Source: DASQFQ01 sp039934455
GTDB taxonomy: Bacteria > Actinomycetota > Thermoleophilia > Solirubrobacterales > Solirubrobacteraceae
Length of the DNA stretch: 25,287 nt
Assembly (NCBI GenBank): GCA_039934455.1
Contig: JBDTMF010000038.1
Coordinates: 1-25,287, forward strand
Reading direction: 5' to 3'
Shown: positions 7,398-16,876 of the stretch, piece after piece
Layout: each line of letters starts with the position of its first letter
How positions within the stretch are numbered: the stretch's first letter is position 1
The notes under the pieces: model-generated
Told to the model about the DNA's origin: nothing
The model's database searches: none
The model's input: the letters and a program-made list of their open reading frames with translations, nothing else
Position numbers and translations under genes: made by a program

Positions 7398-8563
7398 TGT
7401 CCTACCGCGACCGTGAGAAGCTCGATCCGCCGCATCGGCTGCTCGCTCTCGATGGGGGCGGGATCCGCGGCGTTTTGACCCTTGAAGTCCTTGCGAAGCT
7501 CGAGGCGACCCTGCAGGCGGAGGAACACGCCTCTGAGTCGTTCGTCCTCGCTGATTGGTTCGACTACATCGGTGGAACCAGCACCGGCGCCATCATCGCC
7601 GCCGGGCTGGCACGCGGGATGAAGGTCAGTGAGCTTCAGGAGCTTTACGAGACGCTTGGCCCTAAGATGTTCCAGAAATCATTTCTCCCGAGGCGTTTCT
7701 GGCACAAGTACGTCGCCTCGCCCATCGCCGACGAACTCAAGCGACAGTTCGGTGAAGCCACAACGTTCGGCGACGATTCGCTTCGGACGCTGCTGATGAT
7801 CGTGCTGCGCAACGCGAGCACCGACTCTCCCTGGCCACTGTCGAATGCAACTGGGGCGAAGTCCAACAACCCTGCGGCTCCGGACTCGAATCTGCGTCTG
7901 CCGCTGTGGCAACTTGTCCGCGCCAGCACGGCCGCACCTGTGTACTTTCCGGCCGAGCGGGTGCACGTGGGCGACTCGGTGTTCACTTTCCAAGACGGCG
8001 GCGTCACTAGCTTCAACAACCCAGCGCTTCAACTCGTCCTGATGGCGACCATGAAGGCGTACGGGCTGAAGTGGGAGACGGGCGAGGACAAGCTGCTGCT
8101 TGTTTCTGTCGGTACCGGCTACAGCCTCAAGACCAACGCCAATCTACGCCTGCGAGGCCTCACCGTTTTCCGGAACGCCACGTCGGTTCCGTCAGCGTTG
8201 ATGCTCGCAGCGCAGGTCGAGCAAGACTTCATCTGTCGCGTGCTCGGACGGTGCCTGGTCGGCGAGTGGATTGATCAGGAGGTCGAGGATCTCCGCAGAG
8301 AGCAGGGTGTGACCCGGTCGGCCTTATTCACGTACCTCCGCTACAACACCGCGCTGACCCGGGGCGGCCTGCAGGCCCTTGGGCTTGGCAGTGCGGGCAT
8401 CGATCCCGATAAGGTCGCCAAGCTCGACTCCATCGATCACGTTGACGACCTGCGGCGTATCGGTCAGGCGGTCGCGCAGCGCGTTGAAGCGAAGCACTTC
8501 CGGCCTTTCATCCGGAACGGCACGGGAAGCCGGGTGGCCAAGCTGCCTCACTCGGCTGGTTGA
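7397..8563 (+). CDS. Patatin-like phospholipase, CapV-like
   Basis: This is a 388-residue lipid acyl hydrolase with a Ser/Asp dyad. The oxyanion-hole motif DGGGIRG is at residues 19-25, the nucleophile elbow GTSTG at 60-64 (Ser62), and the catalytic DGG at 200-202 (Asp200). VRASTAAPVYFPAE (174-187) is the typical conserved block just before it. The layout and length resemble CapV-type patatins that cleave membrane phospholipids in CBASS defence. No signal peptide is seen, so it would act from the cytosol on the inner membrane face. The start GTG 7397-7399 shares one base with the TAG stop of the TIR-STAND gene (7395-7397), so the two are almost certainly co-translated. No cyclic-dinucleotide synthase gene is present. 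Activation by the TIR-STAND partner is an inference. Alternative: a housekeeping lipid hydrolase, which the overlap makes less likely. Confidence 0.9.
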   Translation: MSYRDREKLDPPHRLLALDGGGIRGVLTLEVLAKLEATLQAEEHASESFVLADWFDYIGGTSTGAIIAAGLARGMKVSELQELYETLGPKMFQKSFLPRRFWHKYVASPIADELKRQFGEATTFGDDSLRTLLMIVLRNASTDSPWPLSNATGAKSNNPAAPDSNLRLPLWQLVRASTAAPVYFPAERVHVGDSVFTFQDGGVTSFNNPALQLVLMATMKAYGLKWETGEDKLLLVSVGTGYSLKTNANLRLRGLTVFRNATSVPSALMLAAQVEQDFICRVLGRCLVGEWIDQEVEDLRREQGVTRSALFTYLRYNTALTRGGLQALGLGSAGIDPDKVAKLDSIDHVDDLRRIGQAVAQRVEAKHFRPFIRNGTGSRVAKLPHSAG

Positions 8564-8603
8564 CGAGCGTCTGCCCGCGGATTGTCGGACCGCATGGCTG
8601 GTG

Positions 8604-9809
8604 CTACTCCTTCGAGTACGGCACCCCATCCGCCGCGGGCGGCGTCGACCGCCCGACCAGACCGGCAACCGCGATCAGCGTCACCACGTACGGCAGCGCC
8701 TGCAACAGCGTCGCCGAGCTCTCCGAGAACACCGGCAGGCGCTGGGCCAGCGCCTGGGAGAACCCGAACATCAGAGCCGCTGCCAGCGCCGCCACCGGGC
8801 GCCACTTGCCGACGATGACGACCGCCAGCGCGATGAAGCCTCGGCCGGCCGTCATGTTCTGGCTGAACGAGTGGACGAAGCCGATGGAGAGGAACGCTCC
8901 CCCCATCGCCGCCAGCATGCCCGAGGCGATCACGGCCAGGTAGCGCGTCCTGTAGACGGAGATCCCGACGGTGGCGGCGGCGCGGGGGTTCTCTCCCACC
9001 GAGCGCAGCCGCAGTCCCGCCGGTGTGCGGAAGACGAAGAGCCAGACCAGGAACACCAGGATGAGTGCGACCCAGACGAGCAGGTTCAGCCTGTCGAGCG
9101 CTGGGCCGAAGAACGGGATCCAGTCGATCGGCAGGGAGATGTCGGGGACCTGCGGGAGCCCCTCGGGGGTGCCCTGGTCGCCGTAGTGGTGGAGGAAGAT
9201 GTAGCCCGTGAGGCCGAGCGCGATGAAGTTGATCGCGAAGCCGGAGACGATCTGGTCGGCGCGGAGGGAGACCGCGAAGACCGCGTGAAGGAGGCCGAGC
9301 AGCCCGCCGGCGATCATCCCGATGAGGAGGCCGCCGATCCAGGTCCCGGTGAGGTCCGTGCCGTAGATGCCGAAGAAGGCGCCGACGAGCATCATCCCCT
9401 CGAGCCCGATGTTGACCACGCCGGAGCGCTCGGAGATGACGCCGCCGAGCGCGGCGAAGACGAGTGGCGTGGCGAAGCGCAGCATCGCGGCGGCGAGCGC
9501 GGACCAGACGATCACGCGCTCGAGGTTGCCCTGCCCGGAGCGCGTGGCGGCGACCGCGCCCACGGCGCACAGCACCGCCACGACCACCGCTCCCCAGCCG
9601 AGGCGCCGCTGGCCCTCGCGCACGACCCACACCCCGAGGCCGGCCGCGACGGCGGCGAGCACGAGCGAGGGCAGCGGGGTGCGCACGAGCACCGGCGGGA
9701 GCGTCAGCCACAAGCCGAGGAGCGCGAGCACGATCCCGCCCCACCCGGCCAAGACCGGGCGCTCCACGCTCGTGGGGTCCAGGCGGCGCGCGGTCACGGC
9801 GGTGCTCAT
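8604..9809 (-). CDS. Nucleoside ABC transporter permease (BPD_transp_2 family, NupQ/YufQ-like)
   Basis: This is a 401-residue polytopic membrane protein, the second permease of a BMP-dependent nucleoside importer. Residues about 20-110 add hydrophobic segments before the conserved core. The core has the family signature GGVISERSGVVNIGLEGMML (122-141). Conserved blocks further on include LRADQIVSGFAINF, then RTPAGLRLRSVGENPRAA, a motif near the cytoplasmic coupling region of this permease family. It ends with TAG at 8604-8606 just past the end of the convergent patatin gene. Start ATG 9809 overlaps the stop of the upstream permease as ATGA. With the ATPase and binding lipoprotein upstream it completes the transporter. 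Nucleoside specificity is inferred from the flanking salvage genes. Confidence 0.92.
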   Translation of the reverse strand: MSTAVTARRLDPTSVERPVLAGWGGIVLALLGLWLTLPPVLVRTPLPSLVLAAVAAGLGVWVVREGQRRLGWGAVVVAVLCAVGAVAATRSGQGNLERVIVWSALAAAMLRFATPLVFAALGGVISERSGVVNIGLEGMMLVGAFFGIYGTDLTGTWIGGLLIGMIAGGLLGLLHAVFAVSLRADQIVSGFAINFIALGLTGYIFLHHYGDQGTPEGLPQVPDISLPIDWIPFFGPALDRLNLLVWVALILVFLVWLFVFRTPAGLRLRSVGENPRAAATVGISVYRTRYLAVIASGMLAAMGGAFLSIGFVHSFSQNMTAGRGFIALAVVIVGKWRPVAALAAALMFGFSQALAQRLPVFSESSATLLQALPYVVTLIAVAGLVGRSTPPAADGVPYSKE

Positions 9810-11001
9810 GCCGGCGCGTCCTCGTTCGGCCGCGTGCGCCGGGGGCGCAGCTTGTAGAGCGCCGTCACGATCACGGGCGCCGAGACGAGCAGGACGATCA
9901 GGCCTTGGATGATCAGCGTGAGGTTCGTCGCCAGCTCGGGCGGGAAGACCGCAGGGTCGAGGTTCCGCACCGACGTCCCGTTGATGAGCGCGCCGAACAG
10001 CAGCGCCGAGAAGAACACGCCGACCATCGTGTTGCGCCCGAGCAGCGCGACCGCGATCCCGATGAAGCCCGCGCCGACCACCCCGGCGTTCTGGATGTCG
10101 TTGGTGGCGACCGCGAACTGCCAGCCGAGGATGTCGATCACGCCCGCCAGCCCCGCGAAGGCGCCGCAGACGAGCATCACCTTCGTGTAGGTCCGGCCCG
10201 CGTGGATCCCGCCGTACTCGGCGGCGTCGGGGTTGAAGCCGACCGCGCGCGCCTCGTAGCCCGCGACCGAGCGGTTGAGCAGGACCCAGAACACGATCAT
10301 CGCCACGCCGGCCAGGAAGATCCCGACGTGCAGCCCCTGCAGCTCCGGGTCGCCCCAGAACACCGGCAGCCGGGCGTTCTTGACCACGGGGTTGGAGATC
10401 GGGACGTTCGGATCGTGGTCGGAGTGCAGCGGCCCGCCGAGCCCGAAGGCCCAGACGCCGACCCACAGCGCGACGTAGTTGAGCATGATCGTGGAGATCA
10501 CCTCGTTGGCCCCGGTGGTCGCCTTGAGGAAGCCCGCGATGCCGCCCCACACCGCTCCCGCGAGCGTCCCGAGCACGAGCGCGAGCACGATGTGCAGGAA
10601 GCCCGGGAGCCCGTGGAGCGACGAGCCGACCCACACCCCGATGTAGAGGCCTGCGAAGTACTGCCCCTGCCCGCCGATGTTGAACAGGCCGGCGCGGAAG
10701 GCATACGCGACCGCCAGGCCCGCCAGCAGCAGCGGGGTCATCGTGATCAGCGTCTGCTGCAGGTTCAGCGCCGCGGTCGTGCGGTCGTCGTGCGAGATCC
10801 ACGGGAACAGCCAGTTGAGGCCGGAGCCGTCGAAGATCGCCTTGTAGGTCGAGAACGGGTTCGCACCCGTGACGGCGATCACGAGGCCTCCGACGAAGAA
10901 GGCGATCAGCGCCGTGAGCAGCGGCGCGATGACGCCGCCCCCGCGCAGGTAGCCGGAGAGCCTCGAGGCGACCGTCAGGCTCGCCTGCCCCTCCCCTTCG
11001 C

Positions 11002-11005
<4 letters not shown>
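9806..11005 (-). CDS. Nucleoside ABC transporter permease (BPD_transp_2 family, NupP/YufP-like)
   Basis: This is a 399-residue polytopic membrane protein, the first permease of the BMP-type importer. It has an N-terminal membrane segment (about 25-47), a periplasm-facing region with the SHDDRTTAALNLQQTLI stretch, and the core motif AFRAGLFNIGGQGQYFAGL (102-120), characteristic of this branch. ATTGANEVISTIMLNYVALW and the late GTSVRNLDP block are also typical. Start GTG 11005 overlaps the stop of the ATPase gene (GTGA), and its own stop overlaps the next permease (ATGA). Three genes are therefore coupled. The pair of unequal permeases plus one double ATPase is the standard arrangement of BmpA/NupA transporters. 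Confidence 0.93.
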
Positions 11006-12533
<1,528 letters not shown>

Positions 12534-12537
<4 letters not shown>

Positions 12538-13586
12538 TTCGCCACCGTGTCCGGGATGTCGGTGATCTTGCCGGCGGCGATGTCCTGCTGCACCTTGTCG
12601 ACCTCGGCCTTGAACGGCTGGCCCGCCGCGGAGATCTTGCCGATGCCCGCGCCGCCGGACTTGGTGTCGAAGGTGGCGTCGGTGCCGGCCTGGAACTTGC
12701 CGTCCTGCACCGCCTTCACCGTCTGGAGCACCGCGACGTCGATCTTCTTGACCGCCGAGGTGAGGATGTGGCTGCCGAGGTAGGACTGGTCGGCGTCGAC
12801 GCCGATGCCCTGGACGCCCTTCTCCTTGGCGGCGTCGAGCGCGCCGAGGCCGCACTGGCCCGCGACCTGGAAGACGACCTGCGAGCCCTCGCCGATCTGG
12901 TTGAGCGCGATCTCCTTGCACTTCGCCTGGTCGACGAAGTCCTGCGAGTAGGCGTGGAGCGTCTTGATGGCCGGGTTGGCCTTCTTGGCGCCGGCCTCAT
13001 AGCCCGCGATGTAGTGATCGACCGGGGGCACCTTCACGCCGCCGACGCTCGAGATGACCTGCTTGCCGCCCTTCTTCTTCACGTAGAGCCCGGCGAGGTA
13101 CCCGGCCAGGTAGCCGGACTCCTGCTCCTTGAACAGCAGGCCCTCGACGTTCGCGGGCTTGCTCTTGAGCGCCGCCTGGGAGTTGTCGATGATCGCGAAG
13201 TTCACGTTCGGGAAGCTCTTGGCGACCTTGTCCGTCGCGTCCGCCATCAGGAAGCCGACCGCGATCACGAGGTCGTACTTCTGGCGGGCGAGCGTCGAGA
13301 GATTCGGGACGTAGTCGGCGTTGGACTTCGAGGTCAGCACGCGGATGTCGGCGCCGAGCTGGCTCTTGGACTGCTTGAGGCCCTCATAGGCGAGCGCGTT
13401 GAACGAGCGGTCGTTGAGCCCGCCGATGTCGGTCACCATCGCGATCTTGATCTTCTTCTTCGCGGTCTTGGTGCTGCTCCCGCTGCCGCTGCTGCTCGTC
13501 TTGTCGTCGGAGCCACAGGCCGCGACGGCGCCCACCACGAGTACGAGCAGTGCAACGACCATCAATCGGATCAAGTTGAGCCTCAC
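12534..13586 (-). CDS. BMP-family nucleoside-binding lipoprotein (BmpA/Med-like)
   Basis: This 350-residue extracellular, membrane-anchored solute-binding protein captures nucleosides for the ABC importer encoded just downstream. A lipoprotein signal peptide ends in VAAC (Cys24), followed by a Ser/Thr/Lys-rich linker to about residue 45. The mature domain begins IKIAMVTDIGGLNDRSFN (46-63), the hallmark of the BMP family. LFKEQESGYLAGYLAGL, then IAGYEAGAK and GIGVDADQSYLG (about 258-269) are further conserved blocks; the last contributes Asp residues of the ligand pocket. Start GTG 13586 has a strong RBS (GAGGAGGG) 9-10 nt upstream. It lies 44 bp after the adenosine deaminase gene, with a TAGGCT box in the gap that could give an extra internal promoter. 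Nucleoside as ligand is inferred from family members and from the salvage neighbours. Confidence 0.94.
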
Positions 13587-13630
13587 TATGCGGTCCCTCC
13601 TCAGGGAAGCCGGGTTCAGTCGGCCGCAGC

Positions 13631-14596
13631 CTAGACCAGATCGAGGAGCCGCCGCCGGACGTCCTCCTCCACGAAGGCCGCACGGAGCGCGGTCCGCGTG
13701 ATCTCCCGCAGCGCCTCGTCGTCGAGGCCGAACTGCTCGGCGGCGACCTCGTACTCCCTGCCGATCGAGGCGTCCCAGTACGGGGGGTCATCCGAGCCGA
13801 GGGTGACGCGCACCCCGGCGGCGCGCAGGGCGGGCAGCGGATGCTCGGCGTAGCCGGCGTAGAGGCCGAGGACGACGTTGCTCGTCGGGCATACCTCGAG
13901 CACCGTGCCCCGCTCGGCGAGTTCGCGGACGAGCGCTGGGTCCTCGCTGGCCCGGACCCCGTGGCCGATGCGGCTGACCCCGAGCGCGAGGCCGCCGCGG
14001 ACGCTCTCCGGCCCGGCCCACTCGCCGGCGTGGACGGTCAGGCCGAGCCCGGCCTCGCGCGCGACCGCGAAGGCGCCGGCGAAGTCGGCGGGCGGGAACC
14101 CTGCCTCGTCGCCGCCCATGCCGAACCCGGTGACGTAGGGATGCGGCGCCTCGACGGTGCGGCGGGCGACGTCGAGCGCCCGCTCGGGGCCGCGGTGACG
14201 CACGCAGCTCATGATGATCCGGCCCTCGATGCCGGTCTCGGCCCGCGCATCATCGATTCCCTGCGCGAGCCCGGCGAGATGCTCCTCGTCCGACAGCCCG
14301 ACGCCGGCCGCGTGGTCGGCGGACGCGGTCAGCTCGACGTAGATCGCGCCCTCGGCGGCGCAGCTCACCAGGTACTCGTAGACGATGTCGCGGTAGTCCT
14401 CGCCCGTCCGGATGACGCTCGTGGCGCCGTCGTAGGTGTCGAGGAAGTCGAGGAAGTCGCGCCACAGGAAGCGGCCGTTGTCGCCGATCACGCCGTCAGG
14501 GACGCGAAGGCCGTTGCGGGCGGCGATCCGCCGCACGAGCGAAGGGGTCGCGGCGCCCTCGACGTGGACGTGGAGCTCGGCCTTGGCGACCGTCAC
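13631..14596 (-). CDS. add: Adenosine deaminase
   Basis: This 321-residue cytosolic zinc enzyme hydrolyses adenosine and deoxyadenosine to inosine and deoxyinosine plus ammonia. Zinc and catalytic residues are visible: HVH (His9, His11), HAGE (His188, Glu191), IGHG (His211) and GSDDP (Asp268 metal ligand, Asp269). GFGMGGDEAGFP (157-167) and CPTSNV (235-240) are typical family blocks. Length is slightly below the common 330-340 residues, mostly from a compact N-terminus. Start GTG 14596 overlaps the stop of the PPOX gene as GTGA. Its product inosine is the substrate of the phosphorylase encoded upstream in the same series, and substrate would arrive through the BMP transporter encoded immediately downstream. 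Confidence 0.95.
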   Translation of the reverse strand: MTVAKAELHVHVEGAATPSLVRRIAARNGLRVPDGVIGDNGRFLWRDFLDFLDTYDGATSVIRTGEDYRDIVYEYLVSCAAEGAIYVELTASADHAAGVGLSDEEHLAGLAQGIDDARAETGIEGRIIMSCVRHRGPERALDVARRTVEAPHPYVTGFGMGGDEAGFPPADFAGAFAVAREAGLGLTVHAGEWAGPESVRGGLALGVSRIGHGVRASEDPALVRELAERGTVLEVCPTSNVVLGLYAGYAEHPLPALRAAGVRVTLGSDDPPYWDASIGREYEVAAEQFGLDDEALREITRTALRAAFVEEDVRRRLLDLV

Positions 14597-15006
14597 GCGG
14601 TCGCCGGGCGATGCTGGAACGGCAGCTGCATCGAGCCCACCCTGGTGGGCTCGACGTGGTAGACGATCGAGGTGTCCGGGCGGAACGGGAACGGCTCGCC
14701 CGTGTAGCGGACGGCGAGCCGGTCGATGATCTCCCAGGCCTCGTCGCCGGTCGTCGTGTGCGTGACCTGGCCGCGGATGCGGGCGGTCATGTACGGGTCG
14801 TCGTGGTCGACCATCGAGATCGCGACGCGCGGGTCGCGCTCGAGGTTGCGCGCCTTCTGCGAGGTGGTCTGCGTGAAGAAGACGATCTCCTGGCCCTCGA
14901 GCCCGACCCAGACCGCGACCGAGTGCGGCGAGCCGTCCGGGAGCAGGGTCGCGACGTGGCCGAAGTTCGGTCCTTCGAAGAGGGCGCGGACCTCGTCAGG
15001 AAGCAT
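14593..15006 (-). CDS. PPOX-class flavin/F420-dependent oxidoreductase
   Basis: This is a 137-residue split-barrel protein of the pyridoxamine-phosphate-oxidase-like family. Typical features are GHVATLLPDGSPHSVAVWV (16-34), FFTQTTSQKARNLERDPRVA (43-62), with the Lys/Arg-rich phosphate-binding stretch, then RIRGQVT. The family binds FMN, F420 or haem-related ligands. F420 is favoured here because the short single-domain form is abundant in F420-producing actinobacteria, but the cofactor cannot be told from sequence. ATG 15006 is chosen because it fits the family N-terminus and overlaps the upstream stop by one base (TGATG). Longer starts extend into the shadow of the secreted-protein gene. Its presence inside a nucleoside salvage series is unexplained. 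Confidence 0.88.
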   Translation of the reverse strand: MLPDEVRALFEGPNFGHVATLLPDGSPHSVAVWVGLEGQEIVFFTQTTSQKARNLERDPRVAISMVDHDDPYMTARIRGQVTHTTTGDEAWEIIDRLAVRYTGEPFPFRPDTSIVYHVEPTRVGSMQLPFQHRPATA

Positions 15007-16142
15007 CACTGGCGAAAATACTCGTCCCACTTCGCGGCCGCCTCGTCGAAGACGTCCTGGTCGATCGGGCCACCGCCGACGTTGGTGGTGAGCACCGAGT
15101 TCAGCGCCTCGTTGAGGCGGCGCTGCTGGTCGCGGCTCGGGTCCCAGGTCGCCCACGTGCGCAGCAGCGCGGCGCCGATGCGCGGGTCGGTGCCGCTGTT
15201 GACGGCGGCGTAGGAGAGGTAGTTCGCGTAGGCGCCGTCGACGCCGGTGTCGAACGTGCCCGCGCCGTAGAGGAACACGCCCGAACCGGTCCCGCGGGCA
15301 CTGTTCACCGCCGCGGTCAGGAAGCCGGAGACGTAGTTCGCCCCGAGGAACTGGTCCGAGCCGGGGAACTGGCCCGTGACCTGGAGGGTGATGCCGGGGA
15401 CACCCGAGCGGGTGAAGAACTGCGGGACGAGGTTGGTCAGCCCTTCGGCGGCGGTCGCCGGGAACGGCGCCGACGGGAAGCTGTTCGAGCTGGCGGCGAA
15501 CGTGCCGGGCACCGCGGCGTAGAACGGGACGCCGAAGGCGAACGCGCCCTGGGGGCCGGTGCCCTCGATCACGCCCGAGCCGCCGTTGTAGTTCCAGCCC
15601 GGCAGGTCGGGGACCTGGGCGGTGGCGCTGCCGTCGGCCGCGGTGAAGGACCGCGTGGGGATCGAGCCGGGGATCGCGGCGGTGCGGCCGCCGCGTGCGG
15701 TCCCGGCGATCCGGCGCAGCAGCGCGAGCTGGCCTGCGCTCTGGGAGGCCTGCGCGCTGCTCGAGGACGCGCGGCCGTAGCGCAGCACGATCAGCTTCGA
15801 GCCCTTCGCCCGCACCTCCAGCGTCTGACGCCCGGCGCGCGCGCTCCAGCGCTTCGCGGTCGAGTGGACGCGCGTCGCCTTCGCGCCGGCGGCGCGGACC
15901 AGCTCGGCGCCGGTGTCAGCAGGCGTACGCCCGCCGGACGGGACGCGCGCGTAGACGAGGCGCAGCCCGCGGCCGGTGACGCGGTAGATGCCCTTCTTGG
16001 CCTTCAGCTTGAAGCCGGCCGGGGCCTTCACCGAGAACCCTCCGGCCCGGAGCTTGACGGTGCGGGCCGAGGCCGCGGGGGAGAGCAGGGCGGCGGCGAG
16101 CAGGGCGGCCGCGAAGGCGGCGAGGAGTCGGCGGGAGGGCAT
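15006..16142 (-). CDS. Secreted protein of unknown function
   Basis: This 378-residue exported protein has a clear Sec signal peptide (basic MPSRR, hydrophobic Ala/Leu core, cleavage after ASA at about residue 26). The mature part looks bipartite. The first section (about 27-150) is a basic beta-rich module beginning LRAGGFSVKAPAGFKLKAK. The second (about 165-378) begins FTAADGSATAQVPDLPGW, has long Ser/Gly/Ala-rich stretches, and ends in a helical tail with EAAAKWDEYFRQ. Both module starts recall DcrB/PsbP-like folds, but this is a weak impression. I do not recognise the family. ATG 16142 lies 23 bp after deoC, with a TACGTT box 5 nt upstream that might start a leaderless internal transcript. 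Its stop overlaps the PPOX gene by one base, so it is firmly embedded in the salvage operon. Confidence 0.85.
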   Translation of the reverse strand: MPSRRLLAAFAAALLAAALLSPAASARTVKLRAGGFSVKAPAGFKLKAKKGIYRVTGRGLRLVYARVPSGGRTPADTGAELVRAAGAKATRVHSTAKRWSARAGRQTLEVRAKGSKLIVLRYGRASSSSAQASQSAGQLALLRRIAGTARGGRTAAIPGSIPTRSFTAADGSATAQVPDLPGWNYNGGSGVIEGTGPQGAFAFGVPFYAAVPGTFAASSNSFPSAPFPATAAEGLTNLVPQFFTRSGVPGITLQVTGQFPGSDQFLGANYVSGFLTAAVNSARGTGSGVFLYGAGTFDTGVDGAYANYLSYAAVNSGTDPRIGAALLRTWATWDPSRDQQRRLNEALNSVLTTNVGGGPIDQDVFDEAAAKWDEYFRQ

Positions 16143-16165
16143 GCGCCAACGTATCCGGTTTGTGG

Positions 16166-16876
16166 TCAGTCGCGCTCGCGCAGCAGATCCGCCAGCAGGC
16201 TCGAGGCGCCGAAGCGGAACGTCCGCGGCGTCGCCCACTCCGGGCCGAGCAGCGCGTCGGTCAGCTCGAGGTATTCGGCGGCCTCCTCGGCGGTGCGAAT
16301 CCCGCCAGAGGCCTTGAAACCGCCGAGTCCGTGGTCGCGAACGGCCTCGAGCATCACCGCGGCCGCGGCCAGCGTCGCCGCGGGCTGGACCTTGCCGGTC
16401 GAGGTCTTCACGAAGTCGGCGCCGACGGCGAGCGCGTCGCGCGCGGCCGCGCCGATCAGCTCCGGCTCCCGCAGCAGCCCGGACTCGAGGATCACCTTGA
16501 GCAGGACGGGGCAGGCCTCGCGCGTCGCCTCGACGACCGCCATCGCGCCGGCGCGATCCCCGGCGGCGAAGGCGCGCCACGGCAGCACGACGTCGATCTC
16601 GCGCGCGCCGTCCGCGATCGCCTGCTCGGTCTCGCGGACCGCCCGCTCGGGGTTGAGGTCGCCCTCGGGGAAGTTCGCCACCGCGGCGACGGGGATACCG
16701 CTCCCCTCGAGCTCGGCGACCGCGCGCGGGACGTACCGCCCGTAGACGCAGACGGCGGCGACGGGCCCCGCGGGCGTCTGCGCCTGCGCGCACAGCGCCG
16801 CGATCTCGGCGTCGGTCTCCTCTCCCGTCAGGCTCGTCAGGTCGACGAGCGCGATCATCTGGCGCGGCTCAAGCAT
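16166..16876 (-). CDS. deoC: Deoxyribose-phosphate aldolase
   Basis: This 236-residue cytosolic class I aldolase splits 2-deoxyribose-5-phosphate into glyceraldehyde-3-phosphate and acetaldehyde, the last step of deoxynucleoside breakdown. The N-terminus ALVDLTSL with TDAEIAALCAQAQTP resembles the E. coli-type enzyme. Catalytic residues are visible: Asp95 in EIDVVLPW, the Schiff-base lysine in FVKTSTGK (Lys157), and the activating lysine in GFKASGGIR (Lys188). Length is near the usual 220-260 residues. Start ATG 16876 lies within the end of the phosphorylase gene, with an 8-bp overlap. A phosphopentomutase, needed to convert deoxyribose-1-phosphate from the phosphorylase to the aldolase substrate, is not in this window. 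Confidence 0.94.
   Translation of the reverse strand: MLEPRQMIALVDLTSLTGEETDAEIAALCAQAQTPAGPVAAVCVYGRYVPRAVAELEGSGIPVAAVANFPEGDLNPERAVRETEQAIADGAREIDVVLPWRAFAAGDRAGAMAVVEATREACPVLLKVILESGLLREPELIGAAARDALAVGADFVKTSTGKVQPAATLAAAAVMLEAVRDHGLGGFKASGGIRTAEEAAEYLELTDALLGPEWATPRTFRFGASSLLADLLRERD

Noticed and set aside
8564..8603. Terminator between patatin and the convergent permease
   Set aside because: Only a weak 4-bp stem (GCGG/CCGC) and no T-tract in the 40-bp gap.
8604..10802. A 732-codon minus-strand frame covering both permeases
   Set aside because: Only its last 401 codons are the real second permease; the earlier part is the shadow of the first permease in another frame.
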